From: Bacillus_BD sp963708895
GTDB lineage: Bacteria; Bacillota; Bacilli; Bacillales; Cytobacillaceae
NCBI GenBank assembly: GCA_963708895.1
Contig: CAVPUE010000004.1
Coordinates: forward strand, 62,001 to 126,000
DNA: 64,000 bases
Reading direction: 5' to 3'
Shown: positions 43,342-52,129 of the stretch, in pieces
How positions within the stretch are numbered: position 1 is the stretch's first letter
Layout of the letters: each line of letters begins with the position of its first letter
Made by a program: the position numbers and the translations under genes
Notes under the pieces: model-generated
Databases searched by the model: none
The model's input: only the letters and a program-made list of their open reading frames with translations
Told to the model about the DNA's origin: nothing

Positions 43342-43860
43342 GTGTTAACAAGTCATTATGTATTAGGTGCAGCGACTGGATTTAACAGTGGCGACGTAAT
43401 TTTCCAATTAATTATGTTTATCATTTTGTTAGCGATTGTTAAAAAGTTTGCATGGGGTCCATTAATGGGCATGATGAAACAACGTGAAGAATTTGTTGCT
43501 AACGAAATTGAGAGCGCAGAGAAAAGCCGTCAGGAAGCTGCTAAATATTTAGAAGAACAACGTGTTCTTTTAAAAGAAGCACGTACAGAAGCGCAAGAAT
43601 TAATAGAGAATGCAAAAAAACAAGCCGATATTCAGCGTGAGGATATTATCGTGTCAGCTCGTTCAGAGGCAGGTCGTTTGAAAGAAAGTGCCAAACTTGA
43701 AATTGAACAACAGAAGGAAAATGCTGTTGCTGCAATAAAAGAACAGGTTGCTTCTTTATCTGTATTAATTGCGTCTAAAGTAATTGAAAAAGAGTTATCT
43801 GAAAAAGATCAACAAAAATTTATTAATGATTATATTCAAGAGGTAGGAGAGAAGCGATGA
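43342..43860 (+). CDS. atpF: ATP synthase Fo subunit b
   Basis: A 172-residue peripheral-stalk subunit. One N-terminal membrane helix (DVIFQLIMFIILLAIVKKF) is followed by a long charged coiled coil (about 40-150) and a delta-binding end. GTG 43342 follows AAGGGAGTG with good spacing and gives the B. subtilis-like length. An in-frame ATG at 43318 is an alternative. Stop overlaps atpH (ATGA). Confidence 0.93.
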   Translation: MLTSHYVLGAATGFNSGDVIFQLIMFIILLAIVKKFAWGPLMGMMKQREEFVANEIESAEKSRQEAAKYLEEQRVLLKEARTEAQELIENAKKQADIQREDIIVSARSEAGRLKESAKLEIEQQKENAVAAIKEQVASLSVLIASKVIEKELSEKDQQKFINDYIQEVGEKR

Positions 43861-44393
43861 GTAATCCTGCAATTGCTAACCGCTACGCGTTCGCACTTTT
43901 CCAGGTTGCTAAAGAACAAAAGCTTCTTGACCAATTAAAAGATGAGCTACGTGTAGTGAGAGAAGTAATCAATCAAAACAAAAACTTCAACACTTTACTA
44001 TCATCTCCAAAGTTATCGAAAGAGAAGAAAAGACAACTACTTAAAGATGTTTTTTCTGATGTAAATCCATTTTTACAAAATACGCTAAAATTATTAGTGG
44101 ATCGCGGGAGAGAAGGACTTATCGTCCAAGTCGCAGATCACTTTATTGAATTGGCTGATTCAGAAAAAGGAATTGCGGAAGCAATCGTTACTTCCGTTCG
44201 ACCTTTAACAGAAGAAGAAACAAAAGCCATTTCTACTACATTTGCTAAAAAGTTAGGTAAAAAAGATCTTCGTATTGAAAATAAAGTTGATTCCAATTTG
44301 CTTGGAGGCATTAAACTTCGAGTTGGTAACCGGATTTATGACGGCAGCCTTCAAGGTAAGCTAGAGCGTTTGGAACGTCAATTGTTACGTTAA
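43857..44393 (+). CDS. atpH: ATP synthase F1 subunit delta
   Basis: A 178-residue stalk subunit that links F1 alpha N-termini to subunit b. The N-terminal helical bundle (NPAIANRYAFALFQVAKEQ) and the C-terminal segment (NLLGGIKLRVGNRIYDGSL) are typical. Overlaps atpF by 4 nt. Confidence 0.95.
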   Translation: MSNPAIANRYAFALFQVAKEQKLLDQLKDELRVVREVINQNKNFNTLLSSPKLSKEKKRQLLKDVFSDVNPFLQNTLKLLVDRGREGLIVQVADHFIELADSEKGIAEAIVTSVRPLTEEETKAISTTFAKKLGKKDLRIENKVDSNLLGGIKLRVGNRIYDGSLQGKLERLERQLLR

Positions 44394-44415
44394 GTTGTAG
44401 ATAGGGGTGAAACTC

Positions 44416-45924
44416 ATGGGCATTAAAGCTGAAGAAATTAGTGCACTGATAAAACAGCAAATCGAAAATTATCAGTCAGACATTCAAGTAAACGATGTAG
44501 GAACAGTTATCCAAATTGGTGACGGTATTGCTCGTGCTCATGGTCTTGATAATGCCATGGCTGGAGAGTTACTTGAATTTTCAAATGGCGTTATGGGTTT
44601 AGCACAAAACCTAGAAGAAAATAACGTCGGTATTGTTATTTTAGGACCATACTCAGAAATTCGTGAGGGCGATGAAGTTCGCCGTACAGGTAGAATCATG
44701 GAAGTTCCAGTTGGGGAAGAATTAATTGGACGTGTAGTAAACCCACTTGGACAACCAGTTGATGGCCTAGGTCCTATTAACACATCAAAAACTCGTCCAA
44801 TCGAATATTTAGCACCAGGTGTTATGGATCGTAAATCAGTACATGAACCATTACAAACAGGTATTAAAGCGATTGACGCACTTGTGCCAATCGGTCGTGG
44901 ACAACGTGAGTTAATTATCGGTGACCGTCAAACAGGTAAAACATCTGTTGCGATCGATGCGATTATTAACCAAAAAGATCAAGATATGATTTGTATCTAT
45001 GTAGCCATTGGACAAAAGGAATCTACTGTTCGTGGTGTAGCGGAAACTCTTCGTAAAAATGGTGCATTAGATTATACAATTGTGGTGACAGCGTCTGCGT
45101 CAGAGCCTGCTCCACTACTATATCTTATCTCCATATTCTGGTGTCGCAATGGCTGAAGAGTTTATGTATAATGGTAAGCACGTATTAATCGTATATGATG
45201 ATTTAACTAAACAAGCATCTGCTTATCGTGAATTATCTCTATTACTTCGTCGTCCTCCAGGTCGTGAAGCTTATCCAGGGGATGTATTCTACTTACACTC
45301 TCGCCTTTTAGAGCGTGCAGCAAAATTAAGTGATGCAAAAGGTGCGGGATCTATTACAGCACTACCTTTCATTGAAACACAAGCAGGGGACGTTTCTGCT
45401 TATATTCCAACAAACGTGATTTCGATTACAGATGGACAAATCTTCTTACAATCAGACTTGTTCTTCTCAGGTGTGCGTCCTGCGATCAACCCAGGTTTAT
45501 CTGTATCGCGTGTTGGTGGATCTGCACAAATTAAAGCGATGAAAAAGGTAGCTGGGACTCTTCGTCTTGACCTTGCTTCATATCGTGAATTAGAATCATT
45601 TGCTCAGTTCGGTTCGGATCTTGATGCTTCAACAAAGGCAAAATTAGAGCGTGGTGCTCGTACAGTTGAAGTATTAAAACAAGACTTGAATAAACCGCTT
45701 AAGGTTGAAAAACAAGTGGCAATTCTTTATGCCTTAACACGTGGATTCCTAGATGATATTCCTGTTCACGACATTCGTCGTTTTGAAGCAGAATATTTAT
45801 CTTGGTTAGATGCAAACAAGAAAGATTTATTAGACCATATAGCAACAACAAAAGAATTACCAGCTGACGAAGACTTCGCTGCTGCAATTAATGAATTTAA
45901 AAAGCTTTTGTTGTATCAGAATAA
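44416..45924 (+). CDS. atpA: ATP synthase F1 subunit alpha (two compensating frameshifts)
   Basis: Non-catalytic nucleotide-binding subunit of F1. P-loop GDRQTGKTSVAIDAI; start MGIKAEEISALIKQQIENYQ. The frame breaks near 45125, where LLYL should continue SPYSGVAMAEEF but has one extra base. It breaks again near 45905, where EFKK should end FVVSE but one base is missing. With both repaired the gene ends at 45924 and is 502 residues, the exact B. subtilis length. A single-copy alpha subunit with two opposite indels strongly suggests read errors rather than inactivation. ATG 44416 preferred over GTG 44407. Confidence 0.95.
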
Positions 45925-45982
45925 ACATAAATACGTTTCGATAAGAACGGCCTGAAATGGTGAATCAAGGTGGTGAGAACCT

Positions 45983-46843
45983 GTGGCATCTTTACGCGAT
46001 ATAAAGAAGAGAATAAACTCAACGAAAAAGATGAGTCAAATTACAAAGGCCATGCAAATGGTATCAGCTTCGAAAATGAGTCGTGCTGAAGTCAATGCAA
46101 AGTCATTTGTACCGTATATGGAAAAAATCCAAGAAGTGACAACCTCTGTTGCACTAAATGCAGAGGATTCATCACATCCAATGTTAAAATCTCGTCCAGT
46201 TAAGAAAACGGGCTATATTGTGATTACAGCAGATCGTGGACTAGCTGGATCTTATAACAGTAACGTTTTACGTGAAGTAAACAGAACGATTCAAGCGCGT
46301 CATAAATCAAATGATGAGTTTGCTATTATTGCCCTTGGACGCGTAGGACGTGATTTCTTTGTGAAAAAAGGCATGAATGTTATTCTTGACATCATTGGTC
46401 TTCATGACCAGCCAGCGTTTACAGATATTAAAGACTTTACAAGTAAAACAGTAGATATGTTCTCAGATGGAACATTTGATGAACTCTACATTTATTACAG
46501 TCATTATGTGAATGCAATTAAATATGATGTAACAGAGAAAAAGATTCTTCCGTTTACAGATATGAACGCGAATAGCGGCAAAACAAACTCATATGAATAT
46601 GAGCCATCTGCAGAAGCAATTCTTGAAGTATTATTACCTCAATACGCGGAAAGCTTGATTTATGGTGCAGTATTAGATAGTAAAGCAAGTGAGCATGCAG
46701 CACGTATGACAGCAATGAAGAGTGCTACGGATAACGCCAATGACATCATTCGTTCATTGGATTTAAGTTATAACCGTGCTCGTCAAGCTGCCATTACGCA
46801 AGAAATTACAGAAATTGTGGGTGGAGCATCTGCCCTTGAATAG
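45983..46843 (+). CDS. atpG: ATP synthase F1 subunit gamma
   Basis: A 286-residue central rotor shaft. The N-terminal coiled coil (ASLRDIKKRINSTKKMSQIT, then KAMQMVSASKM) and C-terminal coiled coil (ARMTAMKSATDNANDII, RQAAITQEITEIVGGASAL) are hallmark sequences. GTG start after AAGGTGG. Followed by an unusually long gap before atpD. Confidence 0.97.
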   Translation: MASLRDIKKRINSTKKMSQITKAMQMVSASKMSRAEVNAKSFVPYMEKIQEVTTSVALNAEDSSHPMLKSRPVKKTGYIVITADRGLAGSYNSNVLREVNRTIQARHKSNDEFAIIALGRVGRDFFVKKGMNVILDIIGLHDQPAFTDIKDFTSKTVDMFSDGTFDELYIYYSHYVNAIKYDVTEKKILPFTDMNANSGKTNSYEYEPSAEAILEVLLPQYAESLIYGAVLDSKASEHAARMTAMKSATDNANDIIRSLDLSYNRARQAAITQEITEIVGGASALE

Positions 46844-46855
46844 GAATTATTGTAG

Positions 46856-46880
46856 AAAGAGATCTGGGATCTCTTTTTCT
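46856..46880 (+). terminator. Terminator-like hairpin inside the atp operon
   Basis: AAAGAGATC (46856-46864) pairs perfectly with GATCTCTTT (46868-46876) across TGG, followed by TTCT. It lies 13 nt after the atpG stop, upstream of atpD. Confidence 0.6.
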
Positions 46881-46891
46881 AGCAAGTTTGA

Positions 46892-47008
46892 TCTAGCTCC
46901 ATCGCTACCCCTTTATTTGTCACAAGTCAATCTACATGTAAAGGTATAAACACACCTATCACGTGTGGCTCGACTTGTGCTGGTCTAGGGTTTCTGTGGA
47001 GCGTAAGC
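46892..47008. repeat. Copy of the Bacillus TCTAGCTCCA repeat between atpG and atpD
   Basis: The sequence runs from TCTAGCTCCATCGCTACCCC to TGTGGAGCGTAAGC. It contains the inverted pairs GCTCCA/TGGAGC and CACAAGTC/GACTTGTG. From memory this matches a repeat scattered through Bacillus and Geobacillus genomes that begins TCTAGCTCCAGCG and ends near GGCTACGC. This copy looks degenerate. It is a different family from the 180-bp repeats above. Confidence 0.6.
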
Positions 47009-47029
47009 AATACTTAGGTAGGAGGGAAA

Positions 47030-48445
47030 ATGATGAACAAAGGACGCGTTGTTCAAGTTATGGGTCCGGTCGTTGACGTAAAGTTTGAAAGCGGACAACT
47101 TCCAAACCTTAATAACGCATTGAAAGTCGCACATCGCGGTGAAAATGTTGAGATCAACTTAGTATTAGAAGTTGCTCTTCATTTAGGTGATGATACTGTT
47201 CGTACGATTGCGATGTCTTCAACAGATGGATTAACACGTGGCACTGAAGTATTGGATACAGGTGCACCTATTTCCGTTCCTGTTGGAAATGTTACATTAG
47301 GACGTGTATTTAACGTATTAGGAGAAACGATTGACCTTGGGGAAGCGATTCCTGAGTCCTCACGTCGTGACTCTATCCATAGAGAAGCTCCAAAATTTGA
47401 AGAGTTATCAACAGAAGTAGAAATTCTTGAAACAGGTATTAAAGTAGTAGACTTATTGGCTCCATATATTAAAGGTGGAAAAATTGGTTTATTCGGTGGT
47501 GCGGGTGTAGGTAAAACCGTTCTAATTCAAGAATTGATCAACAACATCGCTCAAGAGCATAGTGGTATTTCTGTATTCGCGGGTGTTGGTGAGCGTACTC
47601 GTGAAGGAAATGACCTTTATTATGAAATGACAGATTCAGGCGTTATTAAGCAAACAGCGATGGTATTCGGACAAATGAACGAGCCTCCTGGTGCACGTAT
47701 GCGTGTTGCATTAACAGGCTTAACAATGGCTGAATATTTCCGTGATGAGCAAGGACAAGACGTATTATTATTCATCGACAATATCTTCCGTTTCACACAA
47801 GCAGGTTCAGAGGTTTCTGCGTTACTTGGACGTATGCCATCTGCCGTTGGTTATCAGCCAACACTTGCAACAGAAATGGGACGTTTGCAAGAACGTATCA
47901 CATCAACAAATAAAGGTTCTGTTACATCGATTCAAGCAATTTATGTACCTGCCGATGACTATACCGACCCGGCTCCAGCTACAACATTTGCTCACTTAGA
48001 TGCAACAACAAACCTTGAACGTAAACTTTCAGAGATGGGTATTTACCCTGCGGTGGATCCATTGGCATCTACTTCTCGTGCATTATCTCCTGAAATTGTT
48101 GGGGAAGAACACTATGATGTTGCTCGTCAAGTACAACAAACATTACAAAAATATCGTGAACTTCAAGATATCATTGCGATGTTAGGTATGGACGAGCTTT
48201 CTGATGAAGATAAGCAAGTCGTTGCCCGTGCACGTCGTATTCAAAACTTCTTATCACAAAACTTCCACGTTGCTGAACAGTTCACTGGGCAACAAGGATC
48301 ATATGTACCTGTAAAAGAAACAGTAAAAGGATTTAAAGAAATCCTTGAAGGTAAATATGACCATCTTCCAGAGGATGCTTTCCGTTTAGTAGGAAGAATT
48401 GAAGATGTCGTTGAAAAAGCAAAGCAAATGGGTGTAGAGGTATAA
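47030..48445 (+). CDS. atpD: ATP synthase F1 subunit beta
   Basis: A 471-residue catalytic subunit. P-loop GGAGVGKTVLIQELI, catalytic Glu in GVGERTREGNDLY, Walker B VLLFIDNIFRFTQAG and the DELSDED motif (DELSEED in most species). Full length. RBS TAGGAGGG. An adjacent ATG at 47033 is equally possible. Confidence 0.98.
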   Translation: MMNKGRVVQVMGPVVDVKFESGQLPNLNNALKVAHRGENVEINLVLEVALHLGDDTVRTIAMSSTDGLTRGTEVLDTGAPISVPVGNVTLGRVFNVLGETIDLGEAIPESSRRDSIHREAPKFEELSTEVEILETGIKVVDLLAPYIKGGKIGLFGGAGVGKTVLIQELINNIAQEHSGISVFAGVGERTREGNDLYYEMTDSGVIKQTAMVFGQMNEPPGARMRVALTGLTMAEYFRDEQGQDVLLFIDNIFRFTQAGSEVSALLGRMPSAVGYQPTLATEMGRLQERITSTNKGSVTSIQAIYVPADDYTDPAPATTFAHLDATTNLERKLSEMGIYPAVDPLASTSRALSPEIVGEEHYDVARQVQQTLQKYRELQDIIAMLGMDELSDEDKQVVARARRIQNFLSQNFHVAEQFTGQQGSYVPVKETVKGFKEILEGKYDHLPEDAFRLVGRIEDVVEKAKQMGVEV

Positions 48446-48467
48446 TTTCGGACCAGGAGGGTAAAAA

Positions 48468-48875
48468 ATGAAGACGATGAAAGTCAGTGTTGTTACTCCC
48501 GATGGACCGGTTTATGAGTCTGAAGTGGAAATGGTTAGTACAAAAGCACAAAGTGGAGAGCTTGGAATTTTGCCTGGCCATATTCCAATGGTAGCACCGC
48601 TTGCAATCGGAGCTGTTCGCCTGAAAAAAGGTGGAAAAACCGATTTCGTTGCGGTTACCGGTGGCTTTTTAGAAGTTCGTTCGGACCAAGTAACCATTTT
48701 AGCACAAGCTGCAGAAAAATCAGTCGATATCGACGTTGAACGTGCACTTCAAGCAAAAGAGCGTGCAGAACAACGCCTAAATGAGAGCAAGCAAGCAGCG
48801 GTTGATTTCAAACGTGCAGAACTTGCCTTACGTCGAGCTGTAAATCGTATAAAGGTTTCAAAAGGTGATTTATAA
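48468..48875 (+). CDS. atpC: ATP synthase F1 subunit epsilon
   Basis: A 135-residue subunit with an N-terminal beta sandwich (VSVVTPDGPVYESEVEMVST) and a C-terminal helical hairpin (about 88-135) that can inhibit ATP hydrolysis. Last gene of the operon; a strong terminator follows. Confidence 0.96.
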   Translation: MKTMKVSVVTPDGPVYESEVEMVSTKAQSGELGILPGHIPMVAPLAIGAVRLKKGGKTDFVAVTGGFLEVRSDQVTILAQAAEKSVDIDVERALQAKERAEQRLNESKQAAVDFKRAELALRRAVNRIKVSKGDL

Positions 48876-48881
48876 TCCATG

Positions 48882-48910
48882 CCTCCTTCATTATGAAGGG
48901 GGTTTTTTAT
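48882..48910 (+). terminator. atp operon terminator
   Basis: CCTCCTTC pairs with GAAGGGGG around ATTAT, followed by TTTTTT. Confidence 0.9.
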
Positions 48911-49121
48911 TTTTGAAATGAATTTGTAATAGGATGCAACTTAAAAACTTTTAACATAATGATAGTACTTCTCTCAATAAATATTATTTTGCAGTAAAGG
49001 AAAGGTCATGAATAATTCTATTGGTGAATATGGTTTAATAAGTAATTAAAGTCATTCTCATTTTCTAGCAATTTTAAATATAAAGGGATGAAAATATTGT
49101 AGGAATTTAAAAACTAGTTCA

Positions 49122-49150
49122 TCGACACCTTTTTATAACAATGGTATAAT
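49122..49150 (+). promoter_or_regulatory. nuo operon promoter
   Basis: TCGACA (49122-49127), 17-nt spacer and perfect TATAAT (49145-49150). The rest of the 339-bp atpC-nuoA gap shows only the atp terminator and A/T-rich DNA. Confidence 0.75.
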
Positions 49151-49214
49151 GTTGTTGGTTCAAAAAATTTTGTTAATACCAAATTTTCAGAATTATATAT
49201 AAGGGGGTTGGATA

Positions 49215-49589
49215 ATGGATCTTCTCAATATTTATCAAAACAGTTATCTGATTGTGGCTATTTTTCTTGGCCTCGGGATATTATTGCCCATTGTCGCTTT
49301 GTTTTTTGGAAAATTATTGCGGCCTAATAAACCAAATGAAGTAAAGTACAGCACCTATGAAAGCGGAATAGAACCATTTAGTGATTCACGTGTACAATTC
49401 CATGTTCGTTATTATATATTTGCACTTATGTTTGTCATTTTTGATATTGAAACGGTATTTCTGTATCCTTGGGCAGTTGCGTACGAAAAACTCGGAATAT
49501 TCGCGTTAGTCGAAATGCTCATTTTTGCTGTGATGCTTGTGATTGGACTTATCTATGCTTGGAAAAAGAAGGTGTTGAAATGGAGTTAA
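49215..49589 (+). CDS. nuoA: Complex I subunit NuoA
   Basis: A 124-residue membrane subunit with three membrane segments. The conserved loop between the first two contains KYSTYESGIEPFSDSRVQFH, with the flexible Cys position occupied by Ser/Gly, then RYYIFALMFVIFDIETVFLYPW. It helps form the quinone site of NADH:quinone oxidoreductase. First gene of an 11-gene nuo operon. RBS AAGGGGG. Overlaps nuoB by 10 nt. Confidence 0.95.
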   Translation: MDLLNIYQNSYLIVAIFLGLGILLPIVALFFGKLLRPNKPNEVKYSTYESGIEPFSDSRVQFHVRYYIFALMFVIFDIETVFLYPWAVAYEKLGIFALVEMLIFAVMLVIGLIYAWKKKVLKWS

Positions 49590-50092
49590 ATATCGATCAA
49601 TTGACAGAAGCCGAAGTAGCAGAATTAAAACGAAATGTGTTCGTAGCAACACTTGATCAAATTAAGGGGTGGGCTAGAAGCAACTCTTTATGGCCAATGA
49701 CATTCGGACTAGCCTGTTGCGCGATTGAAATGATGGGAGTTGGCGGAGCACATTATGACTTTGACCGCTTTGGAACGATTTTTAGAACTTCACCACGTCA
49801 TTCAGACGTTATGATTGTTTCCGGAACTGTGACAAAGAAAATGGCTCCGATTGTAAAACGTTTATATGACCAAATGCCAGAACCAAAATGGGTGATTGCA
49901 ATGGGATCCTGTGCAACCGCTGGTGGACCATATGTGAAATCATATTCAGTGGTTAAGGGAGTCGATCAGGTGGTTCCTGTTGACGTATACATACCAGGCT
50001 GTCCACCGAACCCGGCAGCACTTATTTATGGAGTGAATAAATTAAGAGAAAAGATCCGCTATGAGGCAAAAACCGGGAAGAAGGTGATGTAA
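49580..50092 (+). CDS. nuoB: Complex I subunit NuoB
   Basis: A 170-residue peripheral-arm subunit carrying the terminal [4Fe-4S] cluster N2. Cluster ligands are Cys46-Cys47 (FGLACCAIE), Cys111 (MGSCATAGG) and Cys141 (PGCPPNP). ATG 49580, inside the end of nuoA, gives the family N-terminus. nuoC starts 1 nt after its stop. Confidence 0.96.
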   Translation: MELNIDQLTEAEVAELKRNVFVATLDQIKGWARSNSLWPMTFGLACCAIEMMGVGGAHYDFDRFGTIFRTSPRHSDVMIVSGTVTKKMAPIVKRLYDQMPEPKWVIAMGSCATAGGPYVKSYSVVKGVDQVVPVDVYIPGCPPNPAALIYGVNKLREKIRYEAKTGKKVM

Positions 50093-50093
50093 C

Positions 50094-51023
50094 ATGAGCG
50101 GAGAGAAAGACTTGGAACAATTGAAAAAGGAGGCAGCTGCGAAGGCCAAGGCAGCGGCTCTGGCAAAAAAGAATGCGGAAGATCAAAAGTCCGACGGTTC
50201 TGATGATCTAGCGAAACAAAAAGCGGCCGCAGCCGCAAAGGCAAAAGCCGAAGCACAGGCGAAAAAGAAGGCAGCTGGGCAAGGGGAAACGGTGGCTGAT
50301 GATCAGGCCAAGGCAAAAGCTGCTGCAGCTGCCAAAGCAAAGGCTGCAGCATTAGCAAAGAAGAAAGCACAGGAAAAAGCAGGTGCAGAGAATAGTGTTG
50401 ACGGTGATGCTAAAGCGAAAGCCGCCGCTGCTGCGAAGGCAAAAGCAGTGGCAGCCGCCAAGGCCAAGGCTGCAGCCGCTGCCAAAGCTAAGGGTGCTGG
50501 TGAAGGGACTCAGGTGTCAAAGGAAGAAGAGGAAAAACCATCTCCCAATCAACCATTGTTAGATAAATACATCAAAGTGATAGAGGAGCACCTTGGAAAA
50601 GAAGTAATAGAAGAAAGCTATATTAATAGATTATCAAAGGATGTCCCAACTCTTGTCATTAAAAAGGAAGCCTACTATAAAGTGGCAGAATTTCTTAAAT
50701 ATAATGAGCAGTTAGGCTTTGACTATTTATCAGAGCTGCATGGGACCGATTTTGAGACCCATATGGAAGTGTATGCGTATCTATATTCCTATCAAAACAA
50801 GCAAGGCTTAGCGGTAAAAGTGAAACTTGATCGTGATCAACCTAAAATTGATTCCATTGTATCACTTTGGGCAGGAGCAAATTGGCCTGAATGTGAGGCA
50901 TATGACTTATTGGGCATTGAGTTTACAGGTCATCCCAACCTCCACCGCATTATGCTTGGTGAAAATTGGGTTGGTCACCCACTTCGCAAAGATTATGTAG
51001 ACGACAATGAGTTGGAGGTGTAA
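50094..51023 (+). CDS. nuoC: Complex I subunit NuoC with Lys/Ala-rich N-terminal extension
   Basis: A 309-residue protein. The last 155 residues are the 30-kDa NuoC domain (ESYINRLSKDVPTLVIKKEA; GANWPECEAYDLLGIEF; GHPLRKDYVD). The first about 145 residues are low-complexity Lys/Ala repeats (AKAKAAALAKKKAQEKAG and similar), predicted to be a long charged helix and encoded by GC-richer DNA than the neighbours. Known Bacillus NuoC proteins, as I recall, have a related shorter extension. Its role is unknown. No separate promoter. Confidence 0.93.
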   Translation: MSGEKDLEQLKKEAAAKAKAAALAKKNAEDQKSDGSDDLAKQKAAAAAKAKAEAQAKKKAAGQGETVADDQAKAKAAAAAKAKAAALAKKKAQEKAGAENSVDGDAKAKAAAAAKAKAVAAAKAKAAAAAKAKGAGEGTQVSKEEEEKPSPNQPLLDKYIKVIEEHLGKEVIEESYINRLSKDVPTLVIKKEAYYKVAEFLKYNEQLGFDYLSELHGTDFETHMEVYAYLYSYQNKQGLAVKVKLDRDQPKIDSIVSLWAGANWPECEAYDLLGIEFTGHPNLHRIMLGENWVGHPLRKDYVDDNELEV

Positions 51024-51026
51024 ACG

Positions 51027-52127
51027 ATGTTAAGGACGGAAGAAATGCTCCTCAATGTAGGGCCTCAACATCCTAGTACACATGGTGTTTTTCGAATTGT
51101 ATTAAAAATTGATGGGGAAATCATCAAAGAAGCAAAGCCGGTTATTGGTTATTTACATCGTGGAACTGAAAAGCTAGCGGAGAATCTCAATTATACGCAA
51201 ATTATTCCTTACACAGACCGGATGGATTACCTTTCAGCGATGACGAATAATTATGTGATTTGTCATGCCGTTGAAACGATGATTGAAGCGGAAATTCCCG
51301 AACGGGCTGAATATTTACGTGTTTTGACGATGGAATTAGGACGAGTGGCGAGTCACTTAGTATGGTGGGGGACATTTTTGCTCGACTTAGGTGCTACAAG
51401 CCCATTCCTTTATGCGTTTCGTGACCGTGAAATGGTGATAAATCTACTTAATGAAATTTCTGGAGGACGCTTAACCTTTAACTATATGCGTGTCGGCGGC
51501 GTTAAGTGGGATGCTCCTGATGGCTGGATTGAAAAGGTTAAAGAGTTTATTCCTTATATGAGAGAACAGATCCAGGGGTATCATCAATTGGTGACAGGAA
51601 ATGAAATCTTTTTAGGTCGTGTGAAGGGTGTCGGAACCTATACAAAAGAGGAAGCCCTTCAATATTCATTAAGTGGATCAAACTTACGCTGTACAGGTGT
51701 GAAATGGGATTTACGAAAAGATGAACCTTATTCGATTTACGACCGATTCGAATTTGATGTTCCGGTTCAAACAGGGGGAGACGCGTGGGCACGCTATCAA
51801 GTACGCATAGCGGAGATTGAAGAATCTCTTAAAATTATAGAACAAGCGGTTGAACAGTTTCCAAAGGATGGACCGATCATGGGAAAGGTACCAAAGGTGA
51901 TTAAGCCACCAAAGGGAGAAGCCTATGTCCGGATTGAATCGCCCCGTGGGGAAATTGGTTGTTATATTGCTAGTGATGGTAAAAAGGAACCGTATCGCCT
52001 CAAATTTAGACGGCCATCTTTCTATAATTTACAGATTCTCTCAAAACTGTTAGTTGGAGAAAATATTTCAAACCTTATTGTGATACTAGGGGCCATTGAC
52101 ATTGTCCTTGGGGAGGTAGATGGCTAA
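51027..52127 (+). CDS. nuoD: Complex I subunit NuoD
   Basis: A 366-residue 49-kDa-type subunit that lines the quinone cavity with NuoB. GPQHPSTHGVFRIVLKIDGE is the hallmark N-terminus; IGYLHRGTEKLAE and the C-terminal ESPRGEIGCYIASDG and LGAIDIVLGEVDG are typical. Starts 3 nt after nuoC; GAGTTGGAGGTG upstream. Confidence 0.97.
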   Translation: MLRTEEMLLNVGPQHPSTHGVFRIVLKIDGEIIKEAKPVIGYLHRGTEKLAENLNYTQIIPYTDRMDYLSAMTNNYVICHAVETMIEAEIPERAEYLRVLTMELGRVASHLVWWGTFLLDLGATSPFLYAFRDREMVINLLNEISGGRLTFNYMRVGGVKWDAPDGWIEKVKEFIPYMREQIQGYHQLVTGNEIFLGRVKGVGTYTKEEALQYSLSGSNLRCTGVKWDLRKDEPYSIYDRFEFDVPVQTGGDAWARYQVRIAEIEESLKIIEQAVEQFPKDGPIMGKVPKVIKPPKGEAYVRIESPRGEIGCYIASDGKKEPYRLKFRRPSFYNLQILSKLLVGENISNLIVILGAIDIVLGEVDG

Positions 52128-52129
52128 TG

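Noticed and set aside
45100..45170. Programmed frameshift in atpA
   Set aside because: No slippery heptamer or stimulatory structure is evident, alpha subunits are not made this way, and a second opposite shift near 45905 fits read errors.
50059..50485. Open frames on the minus strand opposite nuoC
   Set aside because: They are shadows of the Lys/Ala repeat, consisting of Ala/Leu/Pro low-complexity sequence.
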